Shown: piece by piece, positions 16,928 to 27,680 of the stretch
Layout of the letters: each line of letters starts with the position of its first letter
How positions within the stretch are numbered: the first letter of the stretch is position 1
Assembly: GCF_036227225.1 (NCBI RefSeq)
Contig: NZ_CP109444.1
Span: forward strand, 10,521,501-10,585,500
Reading direction: 5' to 3'
From: Streptomyces sp. NBC_01478
GTDB taxonomy: Bacteria > Actinomycetota > Actinomycetes > Streptomycetales > Streptomycetaceae
DNA: 64,000 bases
Position numbers and translations under genes: made by a program
The notes under the pieces: model-generated
Told to the model about the DNA's origin: nothing
The model's input: only the letters and a program-made list of their open reading frames with translations
Databases searched by the model: none

Positions 16928-17587
16928 ATGAGCGAGATCATCCTGATGTCCGACGCCCGGGTCGCCGCGGTCCCCGTCGAGGAGTGCGGTGAGCCCCTCG
17001 TCGACGTGGGCGACGTCCTGCTGGTCGACGACCGCAAGAACAAGGACTCCGACAGCGGCGCCGAACTCCTCCTGCGCCGGGGCGTGTTGGACCGACTCCT
17101 GAAGGCGGAGGCCCTGCTGCCCGACGGCCTGCGCCTGCTGTTCGTCGAGGGCTACCGACCGCCGGTCCTCCAGCGCCGCTACTTCGAGGGCTACGGCGAC
17201 GAGCTGCGCGCCGCCCACCCGGACTGGTCCGCCGACCGGATCCGGTCCGCCGCCAGCCGCTATGTGTCGCCGCCCGAGATCGCCCCGCACTCCGCGGGCG
17301 CGGCCGTCGACCTGACCCTCGCCGACGCCGACGGCCGCGAACTCGATCTGGGCACCCCGATGAACGCCAACCCGGAGCAGAGCGACGGTGCCTGCTACAC
17401 CGGCGCCGGCAACATCACCGCCGAGGCAAGGACCAACCGCGCCGTGCTGGGCGGGGCGCTCGGTGCGGTCGGCCTGGTCAACTACCCGACGGAGTGGTGG
17501 CACTGGTCGTGCGGGGACCGCTACTGGGCGCTGACGACCGGCGCGCCCGCGGCCCTGTACGGGCCGAAGGAGCTCGGCCCCGCGTAA
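16928..17587 (+). CDS. D-alanyl-D-alanine dipeptidase-like protein (VanX/M15D family)
   Basis: The 219-residue protein carries the VanX/DdpX signatures: the Arg-containing EGYRPP near residue 77, zinc ligands in PHSAGAAVDL (SxHxxGxAxD) and the catalytic Glu and third His in PTEWWHW. The family hydrolyses D-Ala-D-Ala or similar dipeptides in peptidoglycan turnover, or in glycopeptide resistance when linked to vanHA. There is no vanHA here, so turnover or dipeptide use is more likely. It begins eight bases after the hydrolase gene. The VanZ gene 4 kb away is unlinked. Confidence 0.87.
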   Translation: MSEIILMSDARVAAVPVEECGEPLVDVGDVLLVDDRKNKDSDSGAELLLRRGVLDRLLKAEALLPDGLRLLFVEGYRPPVLQRRYFEGYGDELRAAHPDWSADRIRSAASRYVSPPEIAPHSAGAAVDLTLADADGRELDLGTPMNANPEQSDGACYTGAGNITAEARTNRAVLGGALGAVGLVNYPTEWWHWSCGDRYWALTTGAPAALYGPKELGPA

Positions 17588-17639
17588 GGCTGCCTGGGTG
17601 AGGCTGCGCTCGTGAGGCTGTGGTCGTAAGGCTGTGCCT
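17584..17639 (+). repeat. Four tandem copies of a 14-bp repeat
   Basis: GTAAGGCTGCCTGG, GTGAGGCTGCGCTC, GTGAGGCTGTGGTC and GTAAGGCTGTGCCT follow each other exactly (17584-17639). The first copy includes the stop codon of the VanX-like gene. The block fills the space between two convergent genes. It looks like replication slippage; no function is evident. Confidence 0.85.
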
Positions 17640-17643
17640 GGTT

Positions 17644-18606
17644 CTATCCGGTGAACGCGTTCACACCGGTTAGTTCGGCGGACAGCTTCCACAGACGTGC
17701 CGCCTGCTCCGGGTCGGTCGCCCAGGACTTGACGCCGGTGCGCTCGCCGCTGTCGGGGGCGGGCTCGGCGATGTCGCAGTCCTCCAGATAGACGCCGCCC
17801 ATGCCGTCCAATTGCGGCGAGGTCGCCGCCCACACCTCGGTGGCCGCGCCCTGCTGAGGGGTCTTGAAGCCCTCGGGGTTGAGCACGTTGCCCTGCTCGT
17901 CGATCCAGCCGCGCTCCACCATCTCCTCCTTGGGGAGGTGGCGCTGCAGCGGGGTGATGATGCCGCCGGGGTGGAGCGAGAAGGCCCGGACGCCACGGTC
18001 GGCGGCGAGCCGGTCGAGGTGGACGGCGAACAGGACGTTCGCGGTCTTCGCCTGGCCGTACGCCTCCCACTTGTCGTAGCCGTGGTTCCACTGGACGTCG
18101 TCCCAGCGCATCCCGGAGAAGTGGTGGGCGCGCGAGGACACCGAGACCACGCGGGCGCCGCCCGGCTCGATGGCGGGCCAGAGCCGGTTGACGAGGGCGA
18201 AGTGACCGAGGTGGTTGGTGGCGAACTGCGCCTCCCAGCCGGGCCCGACCCGGGTCTCCGGGCAGGCCATGATCCCGGCGTTGTCGATCATGAAGTCGAT
18301 GCTCCGGCCGGAGGCGAGGAACCGCTCGGCGAAGCCGCGCACGCTCTCCAGGTCGCCGAGGTCCAGCTCGTCCACCTCGACGCCGGGCAGTCCGGCCACG
18401 GCCTCCCGGGCGGCATCGGGCCGGCGGGCGGGGACGACCACGCGGGCGCCCGTCTTGGTGAGCGCGCGGGTGGCCTCCAGGCCGAGGCCCGAGTAGCCGC
18501 CGGTGACGATCGCGAGCCTGCCGCCGAGGTCGAGGCCCGTCAGGACGTCGTCGGCGGTGCTCTTCTCGCCGAATCCCGAACCGATCTTGTGCTGTGCAGT
18601 GGTCAT
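17644..18606 (-). CDS. Short-chain dehydrogenase/reductase
   Basis: The protein is 320 residues from the ATG at 18606. It has a classical SDR Rossmann motif TGGYSGLG, NNAG-equivalent IDNAGIMACP, a Ser in VSSRAHH and the catalytic YGQAK. It resembles the WW-domain-oxidoreductase/retinol-dehydrogenase-like branch of bacterial SDRs, acting on an unknown alcohol or ketone with NAD(P). The longer frame up to 18702 has no ribosome-binding site. The ATG coincides with the expected transcription start of a TTGACT/TAGCGT promoter, so the mRNA may be leaderless. Confidence 0.9.
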   Translation of the reverse strand: MTTAQHKIGSGFGEKSTADDVLTGLDLGGRLAIVTGGYSGLGLEATRALTKTGARVVVPARRPDAAREAVAGLPGVEVDELDLGDLESVRGFAERFLASGRSIDFMIDNAGIMACPETRVGPGWEAQFATNHLGHFALVNRLWPAIEPGGARVVSVSSRAHHFSGMRWDDVQWNHGYDKWEAYGQAKTANVLFAVHLDRLAADRGVRAFSLHPGGIITPLQRHLPKEEMVERGWIDEQGNVLNPEGFKTPQQGAATEVWAATSPQLDGMGGVYLEDCDIAEPAPDSGERTGVKSWATDPEQAARLWKLSAELTGVNAFTG

Positions 18607-18613
18607 GAAGGAA

Positions 18614-18644
18614 ACGCTACGAATTGAAGTGCGCTCGAAGTCAA
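18614..18644 (-). promoter_or_regulatory. Promoter of the SDR gene, long spacer, probably leaderless transcript
   Basis: On the minus strand TTGACT (18644-18639) and TAGCGT (18619-18614) form -35 and -10 boxes separated by 19 bases, the long spacing typical of MerR-type activated promoters. Transcription should begin about seven bases after the -10, at or next to the ATG at 18606. No Shine-Dalgarno sequence precedes that ATG. The spacer holds a repeated ACTTC. Confidence 0.6.
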
Positions 18645-18677
18645 GCGGAGCGGTCGCGCGAACCCGGAGACGGAGAA

Positions 18678-18711
18678 GCCCCGACCGCGACGGGGGAATC
18701 ACGGCCGGGGC
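18678..18711 (-). terminator. Stem-loop downstream of the PHP gene
   Basis: GCCCCGACCG (18678-18687) pairs with CGGCCGGGGC (18702-18711) with one mismatch and a 14-base loop. It lies about 90 bases past the stop of the minus-strand PHP gene, as expected for a G+C-rich actinobacterial terminator without a U tract. Confidence 0.45.
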
Positions 18712-18799
18712 GGCCAGGAGGTGGGCGCACCCACGTTCTGTTCAACGGGGGGCCATCGGCGAGTGTTCCTGGTTAAGCCTCGGTGCGCGGTGATGTGCA

Positions 18800-19822
18800 T
18801 CACGCGCCATTGGTCCAGTCCAGTAGCCGGTCCATCGACCAGGTGGTGACCACCCGTTCGGCGGGCACCCCGCATTCTTCCGCCCGCGCGCAGCCCTTGA
18901 TCTGCCAGTCGAGCTGTCCGGGCGCGTGCGCGTCGGTGTCGATCGAGAACAGCACCCCGGCGTCCGCGGCCTTCCGCAGCAGCCGCCGAGGCGGGTCCAG
19001 CCGCTCCGGACGGCTGTTGATCTCCACGGCCGTGCCCGACTCGGCACACGCGGCGAACACCTCGTCCGCGTCGAACACCGACTCCGGCCGCGCGGCACCC
19101 CCGTTCCGCCCGATCAGCAGCCGCCCGGTGCAGTGTCCGAGGATGTCCGCGTGCGGATTCCGTACGGCGGCCACCATGCGGCGGGTCATGGCGCGGGCGT
19201 CCATGCGCAGCTTGGAGTGCACGGAGACCACCACCACGTCGAGCCGGTCGAGGAGCTCCGGTTCCTGGTCCAGCGAGCCGTCGTCGAGGATGTCGCACTC
19301 GATGCCGGTCAGCAGCCGGAACGGCGCCCAGGTCTCGTTCAGCGCCGCCACCGCGTCCACCTGCTCGCGCAGCCGCTCCGGGGACAGCCCGCGAGCCACG
19401 GTCAGCCGGGGGGAGTGGTCGGTCAGCACCGCCCACTCATGGCCGAGCAGGGCCGCCGTACGGCCCATCTCCTCGATCGGGCTGCCGCCGTCCGACCAGT
19501 CGGAGTGGAGGTGGCAGTCGCCGCGCAGCAGCGCCCGCAGTTCCGCGCCGCCGGGGCCGGACGGCGCCGGGGCCTCGGACTCCAGTTGCTCCAGATAGGC
19601 GGGGACCTGCCCGGCCAGGGCCTCGCGGGCCACCTGCGCGGTCTTCGGGCCGATGCCCTTGAGGGACTCCAGCGTCCCGGCCGCCGCGCGTTCGGCGACC
19701 TCGCTCCCGGGGAGTGCCGCGAGGACCCTGGCGGCCGTACGGAAGGCGCGTACGCGGTAGGTCGGGGCCAGGGACCGTTCCAGCAGGAAGGCGATCCGGT
19801 CCAGTGCCTGCACGGGATCCAT
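18800..19822 (-). CDS. PHP-domain phosphoesterase with N-terminal helix-hairpin-helix (PolX-like)
   Basis: The 340-residue protein has an N-terminal DNA-polymerase-beta-like 8-kDa/helix-hairpin-helix region (residues 1-75, LKGIGPKTAQVAREAL) and a PHP domain. PHP metal-site motifs are DCHLHSDWSDG, LTDHSPR, GIECDIL, VSVHSK, GHCTGR and IDTDAHAPG. It lacks the polymerase palm of full PolX enzymes. Such proteins are probable DNA-repair-associated or histidinol-phosphatase-like phosphoesterases. It is a single gene, with a likely terminator downstream. Confidence 0.85.
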   Translation of the reverse strand: MDPVQALDRIAFLLERSLAPTYRVRAFRTAARVLAALPGSEVAERAAAGTLESLKGIGPKTAQVAREALAGQVPAYLEQLESEAPAPSGPGGAELRALLRGDCHLHSDWSDGGSPIEEMGRTAALLGHEWAVLTDHSPRLTVARGLSPERLREQVDAVAALNETWAPFRLLTGIECDILDDGSLDQEPELLDRLDVVVVSVHSKLRMDARAMTRRMVAAVRNPHADILGHCTGRLLIGRNGGAARPESVFDADEVFAACAESGTAVEINSRPERLDPPRRLLRKAADAGVLFSIDTDAHAPGQLDWQIKGCARAEECGVPAERVVTTWSMDRLLDWTNGA

Positions 19823-19902
19823 CGAGCCTCCTCCCGCGAGGGGCCCCTGGCCAGGAACCTTGGACCGCTCGCGACCGCCGGATGCGTTCTAGGCTCTATT
19901 GC

Positions 19903-20139
19903 ATGACCGAAATCGCCAGCCCGCACATCTCGACTCCGCGGATCATGGTGCTCAAGGTGCAGCCGGGCACCCCGCCGTTCCGCATCGTGCAGATCGACGG
20001 GGAGATGGTCTGCGAGGCCACGGGGATCATCGACGTCCTGGAGGTCGCGGCCGTGTGCGGCATCACGGTCCGCGACCTGGACGACCCGGACGTGGTCCGC
20101 TGGGTCGGCGGGGACAAGTTCACCTGGTTGCCGCACTAG
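19903..20139 (+). CDS. Small conserved hypothetical protein
   Basis: The 78-residue product begins at the ATG at 19903 (MTEIASPHISTPRIMVLKV), about 80 bases from the divergent PHP gene. It is a compact, mixed alpha/beta-looking protein ending WVGGDKFTWLPH, with no export signal or metal motif. The codon pattern is strongly G+C-biased at third positions, which supports coding. I do not recognise the function. It converges on the GH16 gene. Confidence 0.65.
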   Translation: MTEIASPHISTPRIMVLKVQPGTPPFRIVQIDGEMVCEATGIIDVLEVAAVCGITVRDLDDPDVVRWVGGDKFTWLPH

Positions 20140-20157
20140 CCCCTACGGACTGTGGAC

Positions 20158-21399
20158 TCAGCCGACCGTCCACTTCTGGTTGGCGCCGCCCGAGCAGGTC
20201 CAGATCTGCAGCGGCGTGCCGTTGGCGGAGGTGTTGCCGGTGACGTCCAGGCACTTGTTGGCCTGCGGGTTGACGATGTCGTTCGCCGAGCTGACGGCCC
20301 ACTGCTGTGCGGCGGAGCCGTTGCAGTCGTAGAGCTGGACCTTGGTGCCGTCCGCGGTGCCGCCGGCGTTCACGTCCAGGCACTTGCCGAGCGCGCGGAT
20401 CGTGCCGTCGGATCCCACCGTCCACTGCTGTGCGGCCGAGCCGTTGCAGTCGTAGAGCTGTACGGCGGTCCCGTTGGCGGAGTTCGCCCCGTTGACGTCG
20501 ACGCACTTGCCGGCCAGGCCCTTGATGGCCACGCCGGTGGCCGTGTCACTCGTGGTCACCGAGACCGAGTCGACCAGCAGTTGGGCCGGGAAGGCCGTGG
20601 CACTGTTCGGGTCGCCGGGCCAGTCGCCGCCGACCGCGAGGTTGAGGATCAGGAAGAACGGCTTGTTGAACGCCCAGGTGTTGCCGCCGACGTCGGCGGG
20701 CGTACGGGTCTGGTAGACGACCCCGTCGACCGACCACTTGATCGAGTTGGGCGCCCAGTCGACGGCGAAGGTGTGGTAGGCGTCCGCGAAGGCCGCGCCG
20801 TTCGCCAGCGTGTAGCCGGCGCCGATCCCGTTGGCGCCGGAGTAGCCGGGGCCGTGGATGGTGCCGTGGATCGTGGAGGGCTCGAAGCCGACGTTCTCCA
20901 TGACGTCGATCTCACCCGAGTTGGGCCAGCCGACCGACCCGATGTCGGTGCCGAGCATCCAGAACGCGGGCCACATGCCCTGCCCGCGCGGGATCTTCAT
21001 CCGGGCCTCGACATGCCCGTACTGCGCGCTGAACTTCCCGGAGGTGTTCAGCCGCGCCGAGGTGTACTGACAAGTGCCGTACCAACACTGGTAGTTGGCC
21101 GGGTTCTCCTTCTTGGCCGTGATCACCAGATGGCCCTGGCCGTCCAGGGCCGCGTTGTTGGTGCCGGACGTGTAGTACTCGCGCTCGTGGTTGTTGACGT
21201 TGTCGCCGGTCTCCTGAGTCCACCTGGAGGAGTTGACGGCACTGCCGGCGGCCCCGTCGAAGGTGTCGGAGAACGTGACGGCGTCGGCCTGGGCGTCCGA
21301 CGTGGAAGCCGCCTGCGCCGGACCGATCGCGGCGGACGCGACCAGTGCGGCGGACAGGGCGGCGAAGAGGCATCTGCGGAGTACGCGTGGGGAGGCCAC
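20158..21399 (-). CDS. Secreted GH16 endo-beta-glucanase with ricin-type lectin (CBM13) domain
   Basis: The 413-residue precursor has a Sec signal peptide (residues 1-30, ending AQA). A GH16 catalytic domain (about 40-280) follows, with the ExDxxE site in GEIDVMENVG (E163, D165, E168). A C-terminal ricin-B/CBM13 trefoil (about 288-413) has three QxW-type repeats (AQQWTV, AQQWAV, NQKWTV). The enzyme should hydrolyse beta-1,3- or beta-1,3-1,4-glucans outside the cell, with the lectin domain binding polysaccharide. It is monocistronic, with its own promoter upstream. Confidence 0.93.
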   Translation of the reverse strand: MASPRVLRRCLFAALSAALVASAAIGPAQAASTSDAQADAVTFSDTFDGAAGSAVNSSRWTQETGDNVNNHEREYYTSGTNNAALDGQGHLVITAKKENPANYQCWYGTCQYTSARLNTSGKFSAQYGHVEARMKIPRGQGMWPAFWMLGTDIGSVGWPNSGEIDVMENVGFEPSTIHGTIHGPGYSGANGIGAGYTLANGAAFADAYHTFAVDWAPNSIKWSVDGVVYQTRTPADVGGNTWAFNKPFFLILNLAVGGDWPGDPNSATAFPAQLLVDSVSVTTSDTATGVAIKGLAGKCVDVNGANSANGTAVQLYDCNGSAAQQWTVGSDGTIRALGKCLDVNAGGTADGTKVQLYDCNGSAAQQWAVSSANDIVNPQANKCLDVTGNTSANGTPLQIWTCSGGANQKWTVG

Positions 21400-21473
21400 G
21401 GCATTCCCTTCTGTACGGCGGACGTGGGGACCGACACGCCGACTGAGGTGGGGGGTGAAAGCGTCGCCTCTTG

Positions 21474-21503
21474 ATTTAAGGAGTGAGATAAGGAGAGCGT
21501 CAA
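21474..21503 (-). promoter_or_regulatory. Promoter upstream of the GH16 glucanase
   Basis: On the minus strand TTGACG (21503-21498) and TTAAAT (21479-21474) are separated by 18 bases. The same stretch holds two direct copies of TAAGGAG (plus strand, 21477-21483 and 21489-21495), which may be a regulator site between the boxes. The stretch is unusually A+T-rich for this genome. Confidence 0.5.
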
Positions 21504-21552
21504 TACCTTGGTACGGACCAGTAGTTGAATGTTGCGGGCCAGTAGGTGATCG

Positions 21553-22149
21553 TTACGAAGCGGCCTTCGGCGCTTTGGGCGCCTTCGCTGCCTTTGATGT
21601 CCTTGCTGCCTTCGCGGCGGGCTTCCGGGCGTGCACCGCCCGGCCGAGCCGGCGCCCCAGCAGGACCCAGCCGATCAGCGCGCCCGAGGTGTTGAGGATG
21701 ACGTCGTCGATGTCGAAGGCCCGCCCGGTGATCAACGCGCCCTGTGCGAACTCCACCAGAAGCATCACGGTCGCCGTCAGCAGCAGCACCTTCAGGATGC
21801 CGCGCGCCCGTGGCGCGAACACGGGCACCAGCACCCCGAACGGGATGCCGAGCACCACGTTCCCGCCGATCTGCCTGATGGCGTCCCGCATGGCCGGCTG
21901 GTCGAGATAGGCCTTCAGGGAGCGGCCCGGGTGCAGATTGGTGTGCACCAGGGCCTTGGACGCCGGGGAGGGTTCCAGGGTGAGCTTGGCCAGTACGACG
22001 GCGAAGCCCACCATGAGCACGAAGCCGATCAGCATCGCGAACAGACGGACGGGGAGGGACAGTTGATGGCGTCCGCGTTCGGGGCGGGTCGGCTTCGACT
22101 CGGCCTCCGTCTTCTTGGCGGTGCGCAGGCGCGAGACGGAACGGGCCAT
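21553..22149 (-). CDS. VanZ-like membrane protein
   Basis: The 198-residue protein has hydrophobic segments at about 30-55 (LPVRLFAMLIGFVLMVGFAV), 95-110 (GGNVVLGIPFGVLVPV), 117-135 and 150-165, in the VanZ-family arrangement with an N-VVLGIPFGVLVP motif. The C-terminal 30 residues are Lys/Ala/Pro-rich (KPAAKAARTSKAAKAPKA), resembling histone-H1-like tails. VanZ proteins are linked to low-level teicoplanin resistance in enterococci, but the actinobacterial homologues are of unknown role. It is 40 bases downstream of the DUF4230 gene, likely the same operon. Confidence 0.8.
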   Translation of the reverse strand: MARSVSRLRTAKKTEAESKPTRPERGRHQLSLPVRLFAMLIGFVLMVGFAVVLAKLTLEPSPASKALVHTNLHPGRSLKAYLDQPAMRDAIRQIGGNVVLGIPFGVLVPVFAPRARGILKVLLLTATVMLLVEFAQGALITGRAFDIDDVILNTSGALIGWVLLGRRLGRAVHARKPAAKAARTSKAAKAPKAPKAAS

Positions 22150-22189
22150 GCGGTGGGCCTCCAGTTTTCCAAGGTTCAGCAGCGACAGG

Positions 22190-22852
22190 TCAGGCGCTGT
22201 ACGAGATGTTCACGTTCTTGAAGCCGAGCGAGCCGAGGAGACCCTTGAGCATGTTGGTGGTGTTGGTCTCGGCGCGCGTGGTCAGGCCGCTGGTCTTCGC
22301 CGCCTCGGCGATGTGCTTGGAGGCGAGCTTCTGCACGGCCTGCTCGCTGTTGGGGTTGTCGGAGAAGATGTCGCCCAGGCGGTCCAGCAGGCCGCGCTGC
22401 TTGGAGACCGTGTAGGAGTGGTCCGGGTCGAGTGCCGGCTTGCCGAGTGTCGCGTGCGGCAGCTTGATGCTTGCCGACGTGCGGTCGCTGTTGACCGTCA
22501 CGTCCTGCTTGCCGAGCTTGCCCAGGTCGACATAGCCCTCCACGGTGCCCGCGCCGACGTACAGCGTGCGGGTGCCGCGGATCGCGTCGGGCAGGAGCTT
22601 GGCGTCCTTCTCCAGGTCCACCACGACCTGGAAGTTGCCGGAGGCCGCGTCGTAACGGCTCATGTCCTGAATGGACTTGAGCAGAGCCGGACCCGAACGG
22701 TCATGGGTCTCGGTGCCGAAGATGTCCCGCAGTCCCGGGATCACGGCAAGCCGGAGCCCGGCGAACAGCACGGCGATCACGACGACGACGGCGGTGAGCA
22801 CCTTCGCCCAGACCGGCATGCGCCGGTTTATACGGCTGATGGAAGTCGTCAT
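22190..22852 (-). CDS. DUF4230-type membrane-anchored protein
   Basis: From the ATG at 22852 the protein is 220 residues. It has a single N-terminal transmembrane helix (VWAKVLTAVVVVIAVLFAGLRL) and an extracytoplasmic domain with the DUF4230 layout: NFQVVVDLEKDAKLLP, GTVEGYVDLGKL and an LPHATL strand. The ATG is preceded by GGAGGG. The function of the family is unknown. The ORF could extend upstream to 23035, but that extension has no family similarity that I can see. Confidence 0.72.
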   Translation of the reverse strand: MTTSISRINRRMPVWAKVLTAVVVVIAVLFAGLRLAVIPGLRDIFGTETHDRSGPALLKSIQDMSRYDAASGNFQVVVDLEKDAKLLPDAIRGTRTLYVGAGTVEGYVDLGKLGKQDVTVNSDRTSASIKLPHATLGKPALDPDHSYTVSKQRGLLDRLGDIFSDNPNSEQAVQKLASKHIAEAAKTSGLTTRAETNTTNMLKGLLGSLGFKNVNISYSA

Positions 22853-23166
22853 GGGGACGGCCCTCCCTTCCTCGGTATGCGCATGCCCCCCAAATCCCCT
22901 GTCAGACCCGACCTGTTGGTCGAACGGTCCGTCTGACGGGGGCACGGAGGGCGCACAGGGGTGAAAAGTCACTGTTCCGGCCCGCCGGGAGCACCGGTGG
23001 ACCGCAGACAACATTTCCCGGCGGCGTCGTCCCATGCGTCTCGTGACCTTTCCGGAGCACGGTCCGCTCCATGTCGTGACACGTGCGGGAGCGGGCGGTA
23101 CGGAACCCGTTCTCGCGGGTCAGTAGCATGAGGCACGGCCGGGAATGATCATGCGAGGAGCAGATC
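22853..23166. other. Divergent intergenic region, DUF4230 / PRPP synthase
   Basis: This 314-base space separates two divergent genes and must hold both promoters. It has a GAGGAG ribosome-binding site (about 23156) before the GTG of the PRPP synthase. I see no convincing palindrome, small gene or RNA element in it. Confidence 0.5.
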
Positions 23167-24120
23167 GTGCGAGACATCGCCGTGTTCAGCGGGAATGCCC
23201 ATCCCGAGTTGGCGAAGGAGGTCTGCGCGCATCTCGGTGTACCGCTCAGCCCGACCCGGGTCAGCCGGTTCGCCAACGACTGTCTGGAGGTACAGCTCCA
23301 GGCCAACTGCCGGGAACGGGACGTCTTCCTGATCCAGCCGCTCGTCAAACCGGTTCAGGAGAACCTGGTGGAGCTGCTGTTGATGTGCGACGCGGCGCGC
23401 GGCGCCTCCGCCGGGCGGATCACCGTCGTCATGCCCCACTACTCCTACGCCCGCTCCGACAAGAAGGACGCCCCGCGCATCTCGCTCGGCGGCCGGCTGG
23501 TCGCCGACCTGATGGTGGCGGCGGGCGCGAGCCGCGTCCTGGCCATGACCCTGCACTCGCCACAGGTGCACGGCTTCTTCTCGGTGCCGGTCGACCATCT
23601 GCACGCACTGCGCGAACTCGCCGCGCACTTCCGGCAGTACGACCTCTCCCGCACCACCGTCGTCTCCCCGGACCTCGGCAACGCCAAGGAGGCCGCCGCG
23701 TTCGCGCGACTGATCGGCGCCCAGGTCGCGGCCGGCGCCAAGCAGCGGTACGCGGACGACCGGGTGGTCATCAGTTCCGTCATCGGTGAGATCGCCGACC
23801 GGGACGTCATCGTCCTGGACGACGAGATCGCCAAGGGCAGCACCGTGCTCGAACTCCTGGACCGGCTGCGGGAGTTGGGGCCGCGCTCGATCCGAGTGGC
23901 GTGCACGCACGGCCTGTTCGCGTCCGGCGCGCTGAAGCGGATCGGGGAGCAGCCCGACGTACTGGAGATCGTCTGCACCAACACCGTGCCGGTGCCCGAG
24001 GAGGAGCGCACCGAGAAGCTGCGCATCCTGTCCATCGCCCCGGCGCTCGCCGAGGCCGTGCGTCGCATTCACAACGGTGAGTCCGTCAGCGCCCTGTTCG
24101 ACGCGCCGCCGAACGAATAG
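23167..24120 (+). CDS. prs: Ribose-phosphate diphosphokinase (PRPP synthase) paralogue
   Basis: The 317-residue protein has the class-I PRPP synthase pattern: FSGNAHPELAKEV at the start, the ATP-binding loop with RDVFLIQPL, PHYSYARSDKKD with the flexible-loop basic residues, and a PRPP-binding loop VIVLDDEIAKGSTV. The last motif differs from the usual DDMIDTAGT, so this is probably a divergent second copy. It makes PRPP from ribose-5-phosphate and ATP. The GTG start is supported by GAGGAG nine bases before. The truncated EF-Tu gene follows 55 bases later in the same direction. Confidence 0.85.
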   Translation: MRDIAVFSGNAHPELAKEVCAHLGVPLSPTRVSRFANDCLEVQLQANCRERDVFLIQPLVKPVQENLVELLLMCDAARGASAGRITVVMPHYSYARSDKKDAPRISLGGRLVADLMVAAGASRVLAMTLHSPQVHGFFSVPVDHLHALRELAAHFRQYDLSRTTVVSPDLGNAKEAAAFARLIGAQVAAGAKQRYADDRVVISSVIGEIADRDVIVLDDEIAKGSTVLELLDRLRELGPRSIRVACTHGLFASGALKRIGEQPDVLEIVCTNTVPVPEEERTEKLRILSIAPALAEAVRRIHNGESVSALFDAPPNE

Positions 24121-24175
24121 ACATGAAGAGACGGAGCAACGCTCGGCAGCACCGAGGTGATCAGGAGGACTCGCC

Positions 24176-25177
<1,002 letters not shown>

Positions 25178-25667
25178 CCTGAATCGTCTGCCGCTCTTTA
25201 TTTCCGCAGGTCAGAGGGCATGTGTTCTCGCTGAACGAACTGTCCGGGTCGAATCGGGGGCGAATTCGGGCTGCAAGTATTGTCTTCCCTGCCCACTGAG
25301 CGTGCGACATATTTGGCATTCCGGGCGTCAAGTGCGGTCCGGTGTCGATCGGTAGGGGACATCCCGGCACCGGCTGCATGCGGAAGTACATGTACGCGGT
25401 GTCCTCTTGCTGACCTGCTCTGGCTGAACTTGAGCACCGATGGCGCCTCCTCTAGCGAGCCGTGCCCGTGCCGGCGGCGTCCCGTCCGGTGGTGCAGTCG
25501 ATCAAGTGCGCGGAATGTGCAGGTCATTGCCCGCATCGACGCGGCTCGGGGCCGCCGATGGAGCTGACTGCGGATCCTGTTCCAGCATCACACCGAGTTT
25601 GCGGCCGACGTCACCGACTTCCTCAGATGAGCAACAACGACAACAACGCCATCCGATCTCACTCAGG
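25178..25667. other. Non-coding junction between truncated tuf and transposase remnant
   Basis: I find no gene I can support in this 490-base stretch. Short frames exist but lack codon bias or recognisable motifs. It begins where the EF-Tu homology is cut and ends where IS701-type transposase homology begins, so both borders are breakpoints. Local G+C is lower than in the genes on either side. Confidence 0.6.
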
Positions 25668-26590
25668 CCTGGAGAACTGCCAGATCGGCGTGTTCGCCGC
25701 CTACGCCACCACACGCGGACGCGCCCTGGTGGACCGGGAGTTGTATCTGCCCAAGTCCTGGACCGACGACCGCTGCCGCGCGGCCCACATCCCCGACGAG
25801 CGGCCCTTCGCCACCAAGCCCGACCTGGCCAAGACCATGGTGCTGCGCGCGATCGCCTCACCGCTGTCGATCGCCTGGGTGACCGCAGATGCGGCCTACG
25901 GCCAGGAGTGGCGGCTGCGCCGCATGCTGGAGGAGACCGGCCTGGGATATGTGCTCGCGGTCCCCAAGTCCCAGCAGGTGCCGCACTTCGGCCGCATCGA
26001 TCATCTCTTCTCCCAGGCCCCCGACGAAGCCTGGGAGCAACGTTCGTGCGGTGACGGCGCAAAGGGCCCTCGGGTCTACCACTGGGCCGCCCTGCAGATC
26101 ACATCCATCGAGGACTTCGACGGCGAGATGCCCACCCACCAGCGGTGGGCACTGGCACGCCGCAGCATCAGCAAGCCCGATCAGATCGCCTACTACCTCG
26201 CCCACGCACCGCTCGGCACCACGGTCGAACACCTCGTACGCGTCGCCGGGATGCGATGGGCCATCGAGGAAGCCTTCCAGGCCGCGAAGAACGAATGCGG
26301 CCTCGACCAGTATGAAGTCCGCCGCTACACCGGCTGGATGCGACACATCACCCTGGCCATGCTCGCGCACGCCTTTCTGGCCGTCATGGCCGCCGACGCC
26401 GCGGCAAAAGGGGCAGCAGAAACGGTTCCTGCCTCGCACCCCTCACCGTGGCAGAAGTTCGGCGGCTCCTGGCAACTGGCCACTCATCCCTCGGCGTTCA
26501 CCAACACCTCACCAGTGCACGCGCCCTGAGATGGTCACACTGGCGCAGGCGACGTCAAGCCGTCGCCCGCCGTTGCACTGTCAGCGGCCG
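25668..26590 (+). pseudogene. IS701-type transposase remnant (5'-truncated, 3' frameshift)
   Basis: Homology to IS701-family DDE transposases starts abruptly at ENCQIGVFAAYATTRGRALVD and runs through LYLPKSWTDDRCR, WVTADAAYGQ (catalytic Asp), VLAVPKSQQ, YYLAHAP, RVAGMRWAIEEAFQAAK (catalytic Glu) and YTGWMRHITLAMLAHAFLAV. The first catalytic domain part (about 130 residues) is missing. Near 26440-26460 the conserved C-terminus moves to another frame (EVRRLLAT, then RWSHWRRRRQAVARR), so the gene is doubly broken. An ATG at 25627 gives a longer open frame but is not homologous. It cannot encode an active transposase. Confidence 0.85.
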
Positions 26591-26702
26591 CTGCACACGA
26601 TCGAGGGGCGGCCCGGGAAAGAGGACACGGACCGTCAACCGGCCCACTACACTCACCCAAACCGCCCCTGAGCAGGGAAAACGTCAAAGTGCTGCTGGAG
26701 TA

Positions 26703-27680
<978 letters not shown>

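Noticed and set aside
16928..22149. Glycopeptide resistance locus (VanX-like and VanZ-like genes)
   Set aside because: The two genes are 4 kb apart, on different strands, with no vanH, vanA, vanR or vanS between them.
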